Shown piece by piece: positions 8,743-17,460 of a stretch of DNA of 37,370 bases. How positions within the stretch are numbered: position 1 is the stretch's first letter; the number at the start of each line of letters is the position of its first letter. Below the pieces are notes generated by a model. The model saw only the letters and a list, made by a program, of their open reading frames with translations, had not been told where the DNA came from and did no database searches. The translations under genes and the position numbers were made by a program. This DNA comes from Bacteroidota bacterium (GTDB lineage: Bacteria; Bacteroidota; Bacteroidia; Bacteroidales; F082). The stretch is taken from contig JAGXRB010000044.1 of the NCBI GenBank assembly GCA_018336075.1, forward strand, positions 1 through 37,370, given 5' to 3'.

Positions 8743-8750
8743 CAAAATTA
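8743..8750 (-). promoter_or_regulatory. -7 box for the lplA-DUF1338-dehydrogenase unit
   Basis: TAATTTTG on the minus strand matches TAnnTTTG, with a leader of roughly 30 bases before lplA. It lies back to back with an identical box for bipA, 35 bases away. Confidence 0.45.
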
Positions 8751-8785
8751 AAGCATTTTTAATCAGCTACATCAGGAGAATAAAC

Positions 8786-8793
8786 TAATTTTG
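8786..8793 (+). promoter_or_regulatory. -7 box for bipA
   Basis: TAATTTTG matches TAnnTTTG, 35 bases before the bipA start codon. No clear -33 element is visible. Confidence 0.45.
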
Positions 8794-8828
8794 CACCCTC
8801 AAATTCAGAAAGTTTCCAAAAATACAAT

Positions 8829-10634
8829 ATGCACGAAATCAGAAATATCGCCATCATCGCCCACGTTGACCATGGCAAAACCACCCTCGTAGACAGACTT
8901 TTGTACCAGGTAAAATTATTCCGCGACAATCAGGAAGTAACTGATTTAATTCTCGACAGCAACGACCTTGAGCGCGAGCGCGGTATCACCATCCTTTCGA
9001 AAAACGTTTCAGTCCGCTATAAAGAAACAAAGATAAACATCATCGACACGCCCGGCCATGCTGACTTTGGCGGCGAAGTTGAGCGTGTACTCAATATGGC
9101 AGATGGTGTTCTTTTATTAGTTGATGCTTTTGAAGGCCCTATGCCTCAAACACGATTCGTTTTGGGAAAAGCCATCGAGCTAGGTCTCAAGCCGATTGTT
9201 GTTATCAACAAAGTTGACAAACCGAACTGCCGACCCGATGAAGTGCAGGAGGCTGTTTTTGATCTTATGTTCAATCTCGGTGCAACTGAAGATCAGCTTG
9301 ACTTTCCTACGGTTTATGGCTCATCAAAAAATGGATGGATGTCGGACCATTGGGAACGCGAAACGACAGATGTTTCTTATTTGCTGGATATGATTCTCAA
9401 ACATATTCCTAAAACAAAGTATGTAGAGGGTACACCACAGATGCAAATCACATCACTTGATTATAGTTCCTATGTTGGCCGAATTGCTGTTGGTCGTTTG
9501 TCACGTGGCATTTTGCAGGTTGGCATGGCGGTATCGCTTGTTAAACGTGACGGATCTACAGTGAAATCTATAATTAAGGAACTCTATACTTTTGAAGGTC
9601 TGGGAAAAGAACGCATTAAAACACCCGTTTATGCAGGAGATATCATTGCTTTGATGGGTATAGAAGACTTTGAAATCGGCGATACTGTGGCTGATTTTGA
9701 AAATCCTGTTGGTTTGCCTCCGATTCGGATTGAAGAACCTACGATGAGTATGTTGTTTACAATTAACAACTCGCCGTTTTTTGGAAAAGAAGGTAAATAT
9801 GTAACCTCCCGTCACTTACGTGATCGTCTTTACAAGGAAACAGAAAAAAATCTTGCATTGAGAGTTGAGGATACAGATTCACCAGATGCTTTGCTTGTTT
9901 TTGGTCGCGGTATTCTTCATTTAAGTATTCTCATCGAAACTATGCGTCGTGAGGGATATGAATTCCAGCTTGGTCAGCCAAAAGTTATCATAAAAACGAT
10001 TGATGGCGTAAAGCATGAACCTATTGAAGTCCTTACAGTCTTAGTCCCGGAAGAATTTTCTGGCCGCGTGATCGAACAGGTAAGTCAACGCAAAGGGGAA
10101 TTACTGGAAATGAACCCCAAAGGCGACAGAATGCAACTTGAATTTATTATTCCTTCCAGAGGGATTATTGGGTTGCGCAATAATATCCTTACTGCAACTG
10201 AAGGAGAAGCCATCGTTGCACACAGATTTAAGGATTTCGAACCATGGAAAGGTGAAATAGCAATGCGCAGCAATGGGGCATTGATTTCACTGGACACCGG
10301 ACTCGCTATTCCTTATTCAATATGGAAACTGCAGGACAGAGGTCGCTTTTACACCAACCCGAACGAAGAAGTATATATGGGCCAGGTGATTGGAGAGAAT
10401 ACACGCGGCACTGATATGGTCGTAAATGTTTGTAAGACTAAGAAATTAACCAACGTTCGTGCATCAGGTTCCGATGAAAAAGTGATGATTATTCCGGCTA
10501 TTCGTTTCTCACTTGAGGAGTTTATGGAAAATATCCGTGAAGATGAGTATCTGGAAGTTACTCCAAGATCATTGCGTTTAAGGAAGATACTGCTGGATGA
10601 AACCGAACGTAAACGTCAAAATAAATCCAATTAA
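8829..10634 (+). CDS. typA: Ribosome-associated GTPase BipA/TypA
   Basis: A 601-residue translational GTPase of the EF-G/LepA class that binds the ribosome and helps 50S assembly and growth under stress. The G motifs are all present: [10 protein letters not shown] at residues 11-20, RERGITI in switch [16 protein letters not shown], and [10 protein letters not shown]. The domain II beta barrel and the BipA-specific C-terminal domain (from about 485, [19 protein letters not shown]) follow. The length is that of the family. The stop codon lies two bases before the next start, so translation of the following lipoprotein is probably coupled. Confidence 0.97.
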   Translation: MHEIRNIAIIAHVDHGKTTLVDRLLYQVKLFRDNQEVTDLILDSNDLERERGITILSKNVSVRYKETKINIIDTPGHADFGGEVERVLNMADGVLLLVDAFEGPMPQTRFVLGKAIELGLKPIVVINKVDKPNCRPDEVQEAVFDLMFNLGATEDQLDFPTVYGSSKNGWMSDHWERETTDVSYLLDMILKHIPKTKYVEGTPQMQITSLDYSSYVGRIAVGRLSRGILQVGMAVSLVKRDGSTVKSIIKELYTFEGLGKERIKTPVYAGDIIALMGIEDFEIGDTVADFENPVGLPPIRIEEPTMSMLFTINNSPFFGKEGKYVTSRHLRDRLYKETEKNLALRVEDTDSPDALLVFGRGILHLSILIETMRREGYEFQLGQPKVIIKTIDGVKHEPIEVLTVLVPEEFSGRVIEQVSQRKGELLEMNPKGDRMQLEFIIPSRGIIGLRNNILTATEGEAIVAHRFKDFEPWKGEIAMRSNGALISLDTGLAIPYSIWKLQDRGRFYTNPNEEVYMGQVIGENTRGTDMVVNVCKTKKLTNVRASGSDEKVMIIPAIRFSLEEFMENIREDEYLEVTPRSLRLRKILLDETERKRQNKSN

Positions 10635-10636
10635 AG

Positions 10637-11233
10637 ATGAGAACATTTAAACTTGCTTTTAAAGCTTTGCTTTTTGTTTTTCTTGTGAGTTTTACATCAT
10701 CCTGCGACATCTTGCAGCAAACAGCTGAAATTCAAAGATTACGTTTATGTGAATTTGATGTAAATGGCGTGTCTGGGATCAAACTGGCAGGCATTGATTT
10801 GCGGCAAGGAATGACGCGCAGCGATTTGAATGCGGCTCAGATAATGCAACTCACAAATGCAGTTTTCAGCAATAAAATGCCACTGAAATTTGACCTTCTT
10901 GTAAAAGTTGACAATCCGAATGATAAGACTGCAGCCATGTCCAGAATGGATTATAGCATTGTTATTGATGGACTGGAATTGATCAGCGGAAATATTAATC
11001 AACGATATGAAGTAGGCCCAGGTTCGTCCACTGTGATACCCTTACCCATTGAAATTGAGCTTTTTCAAGCCTTATCAGGTCAAAGTGCTGACGCCATTTC
11101 GAACCTTGCTTTTAAACTTACTGGCAGTGATAGTAAGCCTGTAGATCTGCTTTTCCGGGTGAAGCCTTACATTAATGTAGGTGGTCGACAGATGGCATAT
11201 CCGGGCTTTTTGGACATTAGGCATACACTCTAA
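10637..11233 (+). CDS. LEA type 2-like lipoprotein
   Basis: A 198-residue predicted lipoprotein. The signal peptide (residues 1-22) is followed by a lipobox-like SFTSSC with Cys23 as the lipidation site. The mature part reads as alternating beta strands with features of LEA14/WHy domains (PLKFDLLVKVDNPNDKTAAM, SRMDYSIVIDGLELISGNIN), small immunoglobulin-like folds of uncertain function in the bacterial envelope. The start lies two bases after the typA stop, an unusual pairing of a cytoplasmic GTPase with an envelope protein. The family call rests on pattern only; the lipoprotein call is stronger. Confidence 0.72.
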   Translation: MRTFKLAFKALLFVFLVSFTSSCDILQQTAEIQRLRLCEFDVNGVSGIKLAGIDLRQGMTRSDLNAAQIMQLTNAVFSNKMPLKFDLLVKVDNPNDKTAAMSRMDYSIVIDGLELISGNINQRYEVGPGSSTVIPLPIEIELFQALSGQSADAISNLAFKLTGSDSKPVDLLFRVKPYINVGGRQMAYPGFLDIRHTL

Positions 11234-11290
11234 GCTTTTAGCGTTATTAAAGTTAAAAATGATTCATCTTTTTGAGATTTTGCATAATTG

Positions 11291-11746
11291 ATGCACTCAA
11301 TTATTTTAAAGCGCCAATTGGAGCGAAGATATTTCGACCTGTGGTATGCATTGTATAATGAGGCCCCAAAAGGCAAAATTCAACAGACAGAATCACCTGA
11401 TTTCATAATTCATCTAAATAGAAAAACAGCTGTTGGAATCGAAATCACGAGGCTCGTGAATGAGGATATTTTTGGGCTGAATGATCCTGAATCTGAAGCT
11501 GTAGTCAAAGGCAATGAATTTATTATGAATTATTTACAGGTTCTTATTGCCAAAAAGGACGAGAAGTATTCTCTCTATCAATCCAAAAAATTCAAAGCTC
11601 TTTGGCTACTTATTGTATTGGATGAGAAGAGTTTTGGAGAGAAGTTTCACTTTCCAATGAGTATTTTAAACCTGAATTTTGAAAGTCGTTTTGATAAGCT
11701 TTTTCTCCTTCACCCAATAAAAAACCGCCTTTTTGAACTGAAATAG
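11291..11746 (+). CDS. Small unknown protein, PD-(D/E)XK-like signature
   Basis: A 151-residue protein that I cannot place in a named family. I chose the ATG at 11291 over the TTG just before it. It is charged and has no signal peptide. The stretch SPDFIIHLNRKTAVGIEITR (D37, E51-I-T53) resembles the core of PD-(D/E)XK nucleases (hydrophobic strand with Asp, then ExK), but with Thr in place of the Lys. The C-terminal half (KALWLLIVLDEKSF, FDKLFLLHPI) would supply two more strands. Such small proteins with a GIEIT motif occur widely as uncharacterised, possibly nuclease-like, proteins. It stands 57 bases after the lipoprotein gene and ends before a bidirectional terminator. Confidence 0.65.
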   Translation: MHSIILKRQLERRYFDLWYALYNEAPKGKIQQTESPDFIIHLNRKTAVGIEITRLVNEDIFGLNDPESEAVVKGNEFIMNYLQVLIAKKDEKYSLYQSKKFKALWLLIVLDEKSFGEKFHFPMSILNLNFESRFDKLFLLHPIKNRLFELK

Positions 11747-11825
11747 TAGCGTTACTTTTTGTTTCAATTCATTTCAGATATTTAATTCTTAAAGAACAAA
11801 CCCTTTGGGGTGATTTTTAAGAAAG

Positions 11826-11858
11826 AAAAAGCTGCTTCGAGCAGAAACAGCTTTTTTT
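11826..11858. terminator. Bidirectional intrinsic terminator
   Basis: AAAAAGCTG (11826-11834) pairs with CAGCTTTTT (11848-11856), with an internal CTGC/GCAG option. T runs follow on both strands. It separates the plus-strand unknown gene from the end of the carotenoid operon. Confidence 0.75.
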
Positions 11859-11869
11859 GGAATCTTGAT

Positions 11870-12337
11870 TTAAGCTTTCTTCTTGTTTGTTTTAGCCCAT
11901 TCTTCCTTGTAATACTTCATGGGCGCAACAAGAAATCCATAATTATAGTAAGCTTTTGGCTTGTGATGGTCCATGTGTGCAGTGATTGTTGCACGAAGAT
12001 ATCTGTTGCTTAATTTTTGAAGAAATGGAACTCTGCCATGCACCAAAACATCGTGAAAAATGAAATAGGCCAGGCCATAAAGGGCAATTCCTGCTCCGAT
12101 ATAGAATTTCCAGTCAAAACCTGCCTCAATGCCTGTGAAGATAAACAGGAAACTGGGAACGGCAAAAATTACAGCAAACACATCATTCCACTCAAATTTT
12201 CGACCATCTCTGATATGATGATCTTTATGCAGAATCCATAAAAAACCATGCATGACATATTTATGTGAAAACCATGCGACGAATTCCATGAAAAAGAAAG
12301 CCGCAAGAACCAGAATAGTAGCGATATACCAACTCAT
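11870..12337 (-). CDS. crtZ: Beta-carotene hydroxylase
   Basis: A 155-residue membrane di-iron hydroxylase that adds hydroxyl groups at C3 of beta-ionone rings (beta-carotene to zeaxanthin). All four histidine clusters of the CrtZ family are visible: H25-x4-H30, H37-x2-HH (40-41), HDVLVH, and HMDHH near 120-124. Hydrophobic helices lie at about 2-22, 53-70 and 78-95. It is the last gene of the operon, five bases after idi, with a terminator just downstream. No lycopene cyclase, which should make its substrate, lies in this window. Confidence 0.93.
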   Translation of the reverse strand: MSWYIATILVLAAFFFMEFVAWFSHKYVMHGFLWILHKDHHIRDGRKFEWNDVFAVIFAVPSFLFIFTGIEAGFDWKFYIGAGIALYGLAYFIFHDVLVHGRVPFLQKLSNRYLRATITAHMDHHKPKAYYNYGFLVAPMKYYKEEWAKTNKKKA

Positions 12338-12342
12338 AGTAT

Positions 12343-12870
12343 TTAGTTATTTTGGGTTTTTATATAATTTTCAAGTTGTTCGAAAGCAATTCTGAACCAC
12401 ACAGTATATTGTTCAGGATGCTTTCTCATGTCCTTTTTAACATCTTCAAGCAACATATATTTCCAGCTTTCAACTTCATCTCTGTTTATCTCCGGAAGCT
12501 CATCAGAATAGCCCACAAATACATGGTCAAATTCATGTTCTGTCAAACCTTGTCCAACATCAGCCTTATAAACAAAGTCGAAAGCTTTGGTTATGTTACA
12601 TTTCATGCCCATTTCTTCCATCAAACGTCTGGAAGTAGCCTGTTCGAGTGTTTCTTCTTGCCTTGGATGGCTGCAACAGGTATTTGTCCACAATCCGGGT
12701 GAATGATATTTACTCAGAGCACGTTGCTGAAGAAGCATTTGATTTTTGCTGTTAAAAATAAATATTGAAAATGCTCTGTGAAGCACAGCTTTTTCATGTG
12801 CCTCCATCTTTTCCATAACTCCTAAGTCATTGTCAGAATTATCTACAAGTATCACAAATTCTTTATCCAT
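12343..12870 (-). CDS. idi: Isopentenyl-diphosphate delta-isomerase, type I
   Basis: A 175-residue Nudix-fold cytosolic enzyme that interconverts IPP and DMAPP and so supplies the prenyl starter for carotenoids. The catalytic Cys lies in TNTCCSHPR (Cys66, matching E. coli Cys67). The metal-binding His25 and His31, the acidic LTEHEFDHVF region and the Trp of VESWKYMLLED are also present. The length is normal for type I. It lies between the unknown 173-residue gene and crtZ, which ties isoprenoid supply to pigment synthesis. Confidence 0.95.
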   Translation of the reverse strand: MDKEFVILVDNSDNDLGVMEKMEAHEKAVLHRAFSIFIFNSKNQMLLQQRALSKYHSPGLWTNTCCSHPRQEETLEQATSRRLMEEMGMKCNITKAFDFVYKADVGQGLTEHEFDHVFVGYSDELPEINRDEVESWKYMLLEDVKKDMRKHPEQYTVWFRIAFEQLENYIKTQNN

Positions 12871-12896
12871 ATTTTCAATCTTTCTTTTTAGTTGAA

Positions 12897-13418
12897 TTAA
12901 ACTTTTTGCAGTAATTCCTTTATAATTGTTGCTTGTTTTTCGCTTGGTTTTGTTCTGGTCTGCAAAAATATTAAAACTTTCTTCGAGAAATCTTTATCGT
13001 TGAAGAGCTCAGGGTTTTTCGAAAGACTTTCGATAATTAAACTCCTATCTTCTTCAATATTAGATCTATAATTAAGAAATATTGGAGCTCCTATCTGAAC
13101 GCTAAGCCTTAATAATCGTATTTCAGCATCTTTAGGATTTAAATTTAGCGCCTTTTCGATAAGATTTTTACCCTCATTGAAGCGGCTAAGCTTTGTTGCA
13201 GGATTAAAAGCAGCATCAGCACTTGATGCTCTTGCCACGCCTTTGTAGGCTGTTAAAACTGGTGATTTTGAGGTATCTTCAGCAGATAGGAATTTGTAGA
13301 GAGCTACAGGAGCATTTTTATTTTCTTCAAATTCGAAAAAAAGTTTTCTGGCTTCTCTCAATAAATCTGTATTTTGAGGTTGAAATAGCATTATAAAACT
13401 CAGCAAGAAAATCATCAT
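12897..13418 (-). CDS. Unknown exported protein within the carotenoid operon
   Basis: A 173-residue protein that I do not recognise as a named family. It begins with a short hydrophobic stretch (MMIFLLSFIMLFQ, likely a signal peptide or anchor). The rest is helical and TPR-like in look: LLREARKLFFEFEENKNAPV, then NEGKNLIEKALNLNPKDAEI (an A-L-N-L-N-P-K-D turn typical of TPR-type repeats) and two more helical pairs. It starts one base after the crtB stop (TAA-T-ATG), so translation is probably coupled and the product should work with the pathway, perhaps as a membrane scaffold. That role is inference. Met2 is an equally good start. Confidence 0.8.
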   Translation of the reverse strand: MMIFLLSFIMLFQPQNTDLLREARKLFFEFEENKNAPVALYKFLSAEDTSKSPVLTAYKGVARASSADAAFNPATKLSRFNEGKNLIEKALNLNPKDAEIRLLRLSVQIGAPIFLNYRSNIEEDRSLIIESLSKNPELFNDKDFSKKVLIFLQTRTKPSEKQATIIKELLQKV

Positions 13419-13419
13419 A

Positions 13420-14259
13420 TTACAAAAGGTTTAACCTGAAACGCATGTAGGATGTAATGAGGAGTAAATATTTTGAGGTGTTTGGAACGCGAATTCTCTT
13501 ATCTTCCAAAAGCCTTGTAGCTTTCAATCGCTTGATCTTTTTGAAGAGATTGAAATAGTATACATAAGCAACATAAACACCATATCTGGCACCCACAGGC
13601 AGTTTTTTAATGCCATCCAGACCATCTTTGAAATCTTTTGCAATATCGTCTTCAATCTTTTTCTTCGCTTCAGCATCGAAGCTTTTGACGTCGAGACCAG
13701 GGAAATATGTACGCCCTAGATGGTTGTGATCGTTGTGCATATCACGGAAAAAGTTGATTTTCTGAAAGGCTGAACCGAGTCGCATTGCAGGATAAACAAG
13801 CTCTTTGTATTTTTCTTTGCTTCCCTCAGCAAAAACATGCAGACACATTAAACCAACAACTTCAGCCGAACCTAAAATATAATCTTCATAAAGCATTTGA
13901 TTGTACTCAATTTCGTCTAGATCCATTTCCATGCTTTTTAGAAATCTGTCGATGTGTGCCCATTTAATTCCATATCGATGCACAGTTTCCTGAAAACTGT
14001 TTAAAATAGGGTTGAGGCTTATCTTCCTTTCGATGGCCAATTCAGTTTCTTTTCTGAATTCAGCCATAAGCGTCTCTTTATCGTAGCCATGAAAAGAATC
14101 GACTATTTCATCAGCCAGGCGCACAAAACCATAGATTGCATAGATCGGGTCATGAAACTTTTTTTCAAAAAGTCTTATACCTAAAGCAAAGGAAGTAGTA
14201 TAAGCTTTCGTCGTTAGTTTGCTAATCCTGAAAGAAACATCATCATAAAGCGCTTTCAT
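13420..14259 (-). CDS. crtB: Phytoene synthase
   Basis: A 279-residue squalene/phytoene synthase family enzyme that joins two geranylgeranyl diphosphates to make phytoene, the first committed carotenoid step. The two Asp-rich diphosphate-binding motifs are visible: DEIVD at residues 50-54 and D173-MHN-D177 in INFFRDMHND, followed by GRTYFP. The length fits bacterial CrtB. The start overlaps the crtI stop by four bases (ATGA), and the next gene begins one base after its stop. Confidence 0.95.
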   Translation of the reverse strand: MKALYDDVSFRISKLTTKAYTTSFALGIRLFEKKFHDPIYAIYGFVRLADEIVDSFHGYDKETLMAEFRKETELAIERKISLNPILNSFQETVHRYGIKWAHIDRFLKSMEMDLDEIEYNQMLYEDYILGSAEVVGLMCLHVFAEGSKEKYKELVYPAMRLGSAFQKINFFRDMHNDHNHLGRTYFPGLDVKSFDAEAKKKIEDDIAKDFKDGLDGIKKLPVGARYGVYVAYVYYFNLFKKIKRLKATRLLEDKRIRVPNTSKYLLLITSYMRFRLNLL

Positions 14260-15737
14260 TTTGATTTTTTTTGGCGTTCAATTATATCTTTTGCTGCTAC
14301 CTGTCCGGAAATTATTGTTGGAGGAACCCCAGGTCCTGGTGTTGTCAGCTGACCAACATATAACAGATTTGAGAGCTTTTTGTTGAACATGGAAGGTTTA
14401 AAAATTGCAGTTTGTCTGAGTGTGTTTGCCAATCCGTAGGCATTTCCTTTAAATGCATGGTAGTCGGTTGCAAAGTCTCTGTTCGAATAAAACTTTTTAT
14501 AAATAATGTCGTCCTTAAATTTGTAGCCCAAAGTATCTTCAATACGTTTGATTGAAAAATCAAAATAGTGCTGCCTGATTTCGTCTGTATCGTGCAAACC
14601 CGGAGCAACAGGTATCAGAACAAACAGGTTTTCCATGCCATCGGGAGCGGTTGTCAGATCAGTTTTTGAGGTACAACTCAAATAAACAGATGGATTCTCG
14701 GGCCACATAGGCTGTTCATATATTTGTTCGGCATGCTTTTCAAAGTCTTCATTAAAAATGAGCGTATGATGGAGAATGTCATCCAACTTTTTATTTACAC
14801 CCAAATAATATATGAGTGACGATGGAGACATTGTGCGGCTGTCCCAGTATTTTTCGTCGTACATTCGGTATTGTGCAGGCAGAATTTTTTGCTCCACATG
14901 ATGGTAATCGGCGCTTGCAACCACATAATCTGCATTGACCGTCCGTTTGTCTGTTACAACAGCTTTAACGGTTTTATTGCCATACTCAAATGCTTTAACT
15001 TCTTCATCGAAAGAGAACTTTACTCCTAAACTTCGCGCAAGTTTTTCGAATCCTTCAACAACACTATACATTCCGTTTTTTGGATACCAGGTGCCTAAAA
15101 TCATGTCTCCATAGTTCATAAGACTATATAATGCAGGAGTTTTTTGGGCTGTGGCACCTAGAAAAAGTATAGGAAATTCAAGAATTCTTAACAACTTCGG
15201 GTGATTGAAGTACTTCCTTATGTATGAATGAAATGAAGTAAGAATATGCATCCTGAGTGCATTTTTCATGATATCCCATTCTGCAAATTCAAGTAAACTT
15301 TTTGAAGGCTTAAAAACAAGTTTTTTAATGCCAATCTCATATTTGAAGGCCGCTTCTTCTAAAAATCTCTTTAACTTTAAACCACTGCCAGGCTCTATAG
15401 CGTCGAATAAGCTGTATATCGCCTGCTCATCTGCGGGGAGGTCTACTCTGTCTCCTGGTCCGAAATAAATACTGTAAGATGGATCGAGTCTTTCAAGTTC
15501 ATAGTAATCAGAAGCAGATTTGCCGAAGTAGTTAAAGAATTGCTCAAAAACATCTGGCATCCAGTACCAACTTGGTCCCATATCAAATGTAAAACCTTGC
15601 TCGCTGAACTTTCTTGCTCTTCCGCCTGATATGGAATGTTTTTCGATTATCTCGACCTCAAATCCATGCTTTGCCAGAACAGAAGCAACAGATAATCCAG
15701 AAAAGCCAGCGCCAATAACAACTACTTTTTTAGTCAT
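14256..15737 (-). CDS. crtI: Phytoene desaturase
   Basis: A 493-residue FAD-dependent CrtI-type desaturase and isomerase that converts phytoene to lycopene or a related product at the membrane. The N-terminal dinucleotide fold reads VVVIGAGFSGLS (GxGxxG), followed by EKHSISGGRARKF and the MGPSWYWMPD region. The C-terminal FAD signature is the TTPGPGVPPTIISGQVAAKD region. I placed the start at 15737 (MTKKVVVIGAGF), as in the family; an in-frame ATG at 15773 would add twelve residues but lies upstream of the likely promoter box at 15768-15761. It is the first gene of the operon and overlaps crtB by four bases. How many desaturation steps it performs cannot be read from the sequence. Confidence 0.94.
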   Translation of the reverse strand: MTKKVVVIGAGFSGLSVASVLAKHGFEVEIIEKHSISGGRARKFSEQGFTFDMGPSWYWMPDVFEQFFNYFGKSASDYYELERLDPSYSIYFGPGDRVDLPADEQAIYSLFDAIEPGSGLKLKRFLEEAAFKYEIGIKKLVFKPSKSLLEFAEWDIMKNALRMHILTSFHSYIRKYFNHPKLLRILEFPILFLGATAQKTPALYSLMNYGDMILGTWYPKNGMYSVVEGFEKLARSLGVKFSFDEEVKAFEYGNKTVKAVVTDKRTVNADYVVASADYHHVEQKILPAQYRMYDEKYWDSRTMSPSSLIYYLGVNKKLDDILHHTLIFNEDFEKHAEQIYEQPMWPENPSVYLSCTSKTDLTTAPDGMENLFVLIPVAPGLHDTDEIRQHYFDFSIKRIEDTLGYKFKDDIIYKKFYSNRDFATDYHAFKGNAYGLANTLRQTAIFKPSMFNKKLSNLLYVGQLTTPGPGVPPTIISGQVAAKDIIERQKKSK

Positions 15738-15760
15738 TTTGTTTTGATTTAATTTGTATT

Positions 15761-15768
15761 CAAAACTA
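15761..15768 (-). promoter_or_regulatory. -7 box for the carotenoid operon
   Basis: TAGTTTTG on the minus strand fits TAnnTTTG and would give a leader of about 17 bases to the crtI ATG at 15737. There is no good -33 match. Confidence 0.35.
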
Positions 15769-15980
15769 AACATTTAACTTGATTTTTTTGTTCAAGAAAT
15801 CAAGATTTTAACAAATATGTTTTTTATAGCAATAGCTTTTCACAAATGACATGAAAAAGGGTTGAAAAAAGCTTGCAAACTACTACAAACGCTGCATTTT
15901 TCCTGATCATGCAACCCTAAAACTTTGTTTCAGGAGTTATTCAGTTTCGGACAATCAAATTCTAAAGTCAAAAGATTTGA

Positions 15981-15988
15981 TAAATTTG
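15981..15988 (+). promoter_or_regulatory. -7 box for the antiporter gene
   Basis: TAAATTTG fits TAnnTTTG and lies 19 bases before the antiporter ATG, giving a short leader. Confidence 0.45.
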
Positions 15989-16007
15989 CCAAAAAAACAA
16001 AGACATT

Positions 16008-17393
16008 ATGAATATTGCAGTAACAGTTGTTTCAGTAGGAGTGCTGGTTTTTTTGGCCCACGTTTTTGCTGAAATATTTAGTAGGAAAAAAATTCCTGAT
16101 GTACTTCTTTTGATCGTGGTTGGCCTCATTGTAGGTCCGCTTATGAATATCATTTCGATTGATGATTTTGGAATGATAGGTCCTGTATTTACTACAATAA
16201 CGCTTGTCACAATTTTATTTGAAGGTGGAACTGAGCTTAAATTTGATGCTTTAAAGAACTCATTAAAAGGCACTTCACTTCTGACAAACCTCAATTTTTT
16301 CATCACAATGATTGTTGTTGGTTTGATTGGATGGCTTGCCTTTGATTTGCCCGTTTTGGTTTCTTTAATGCTAGGATCTATTGTTGGAGGAACATCTTCG
16401 GCAGTTGTTATTCCGCTTGTTCGTCAGTTGGAGATGGGAAAAAACAGTAGAACAGTCCTGATACTGGAATCAGCTTTCAGTGATGTTTTGTGTATCGTTT
16501 TTGCTTTGGCATTCATGGAAGCAATTGAATTAGGTCAGTTGAATATTGGCTTGATGATAGGAAATGTTTTCGCTTCTTTTATTCTTGCGACTTTGATCGG
16601 GCTTTCCGGAGCTTTTTTCTGGTCAATGGTTTTACACAAAATCCGTAATATCAATAACTCCATTTTTACGACACCTGCATTTGTATTCATCATATTCGGC
16701 ATCAGTGAGTTGTTAGGCTACAGCGGTGCTATATCAGCGCTTGCTTTCGGAATCGGACTTGCAAATATGGATTCTTTGGCTTCGCCAATCATTCAATCAA
16801 TTATTGCAAAAAGAACAGATACACTCAACGAAACTGAAAGAGTGCTTTTCAGTGAAATTGTATTTTTACTAAAGACATTCTTTTTTGTTTACATTGGCAT
16901 CTCGATCAGGCTTGATGATTTGCTTCCAATTTTTATAGGTTTTATTATAACGTTGATATTGTTCATCGTAAGAGTGCCTATAGTAAGAGCCTCTATGCCA
17001 AATAACGAAGACCATAAATTTGACTTGTATTATATGTCAGCTATAGTTCCAAAAGGGCTTGCAGCTGCGGTTTTGGCAACGATTCCTCTCCAGCGGGGCA
17101 TCGTAGGTGGTGAATTTATTATGAACTTAACTTTTTCAATCGTTCTTTTCAGTATTGTTTTTACCTCTGTTTTAGTGCCATTAGTTGGAAACAACGCTTC
17201 TGTAAGAAGAGTATACGAAGTAGGTCTGAATTTTAGTATGCTTTTTCGTGTGCTGGTTCAAAAATATCAGAAGGCCAGAAAAGAAAAGAAATTAAAGAAA
17301 GAAGCTTTTGAGAAAGAGCCCTTACAATCAGATTATGATACAGTGATTTCAGAATTGAATGCCAGTAAAGAAAAAGGTGAAATTAAAAAATGA
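16008..17393 (+). CDS. Cation/proton antiporter (CPA family)
   Basis: A 461-residue inner-membrane protein with about 12 hydrophobic segments across residues 1-400 and a charged cytoplasmic tail (RKEKKLKKEAFEKEPLQ onward). The fold and order of segments fit the monovalent cation:proton antiporters (Na+/H+ exchanger domain). Visible landmarks are PDVLLLIVVGLIVGPL near residues 30-45, LFEGG near 70, GSIVGGTSSAVVIPLV near 125, and LESAFSDVLCIV near 150, where the ion-binding acidic residue should lie (Asp in FSD). Whether it moves Na+ or K+ is not visible. There is no TrkA-N domain, unlike KefB/KefC. It is monocistronic and divergent from the carotenoid operon. Confidence 0.88.
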   Translation: MNIAVTVVSVGVLVFLAHVFAEIFSRKKIPDVLLLIVVGLIVGPLMNIISIDDFGMIGPVFTTITLVTILFEGGTELKFDALKNSLKGTSLLTNLNFFITMIVVGLIGWLAFDLPVLVSLMLGSIVGGTSSAVVIPLVRQLEMGKNSRTVLILESAFSDVLCIVFALAFMEAIELGQLNIGLMIGNVFASFILATLIGLSGAFFWSMVLHKIRNINNSIFTTPAFVFIIFGISELLGYSGAISALAFGIGLANMDSLASPIIQSIIAKRTDTLNETERVLFSEIVFLLKTFFFVYIGISIRLDDLLPIFIGFIITLILFIVRVPIVRASMPNNEDHKFDLYYMSAIVPKGLAAAVLATIPLQRGIVGGEFIMNLTFSIVLFSIVFTSVLVPLVGNNASVRRVYEVGLNFSMLFRVLVQKYQKARKEKKLKKEAFEKEPLQSDYDTVISELNASKEKGEIKK

Positions 17394-17401
17394 AGAATAT
17401 A

Positions 17402-17432
17402 TTGTTTAGTTAATAGAATTATACTATTTTTG
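17402..17432 (+). promoter_or_regulatory. Promoter for rpsO
   Basis: TTG at 17402-17404, a 20-base spacer, then TATTTTTG at 17425-17432, 29 bases before the rpsO start. Confidence 0.5.
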
Positions 17433-17460
17433 CAGGCTCAAAATTTGAAACGGAAGACAT

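Noticed and set aside
15738-15773. Longer crtI start at 15773
   Set aside because: It would place the start upstream of the likely promoter box, and the family N-terminus begins at the ATG at 15737.
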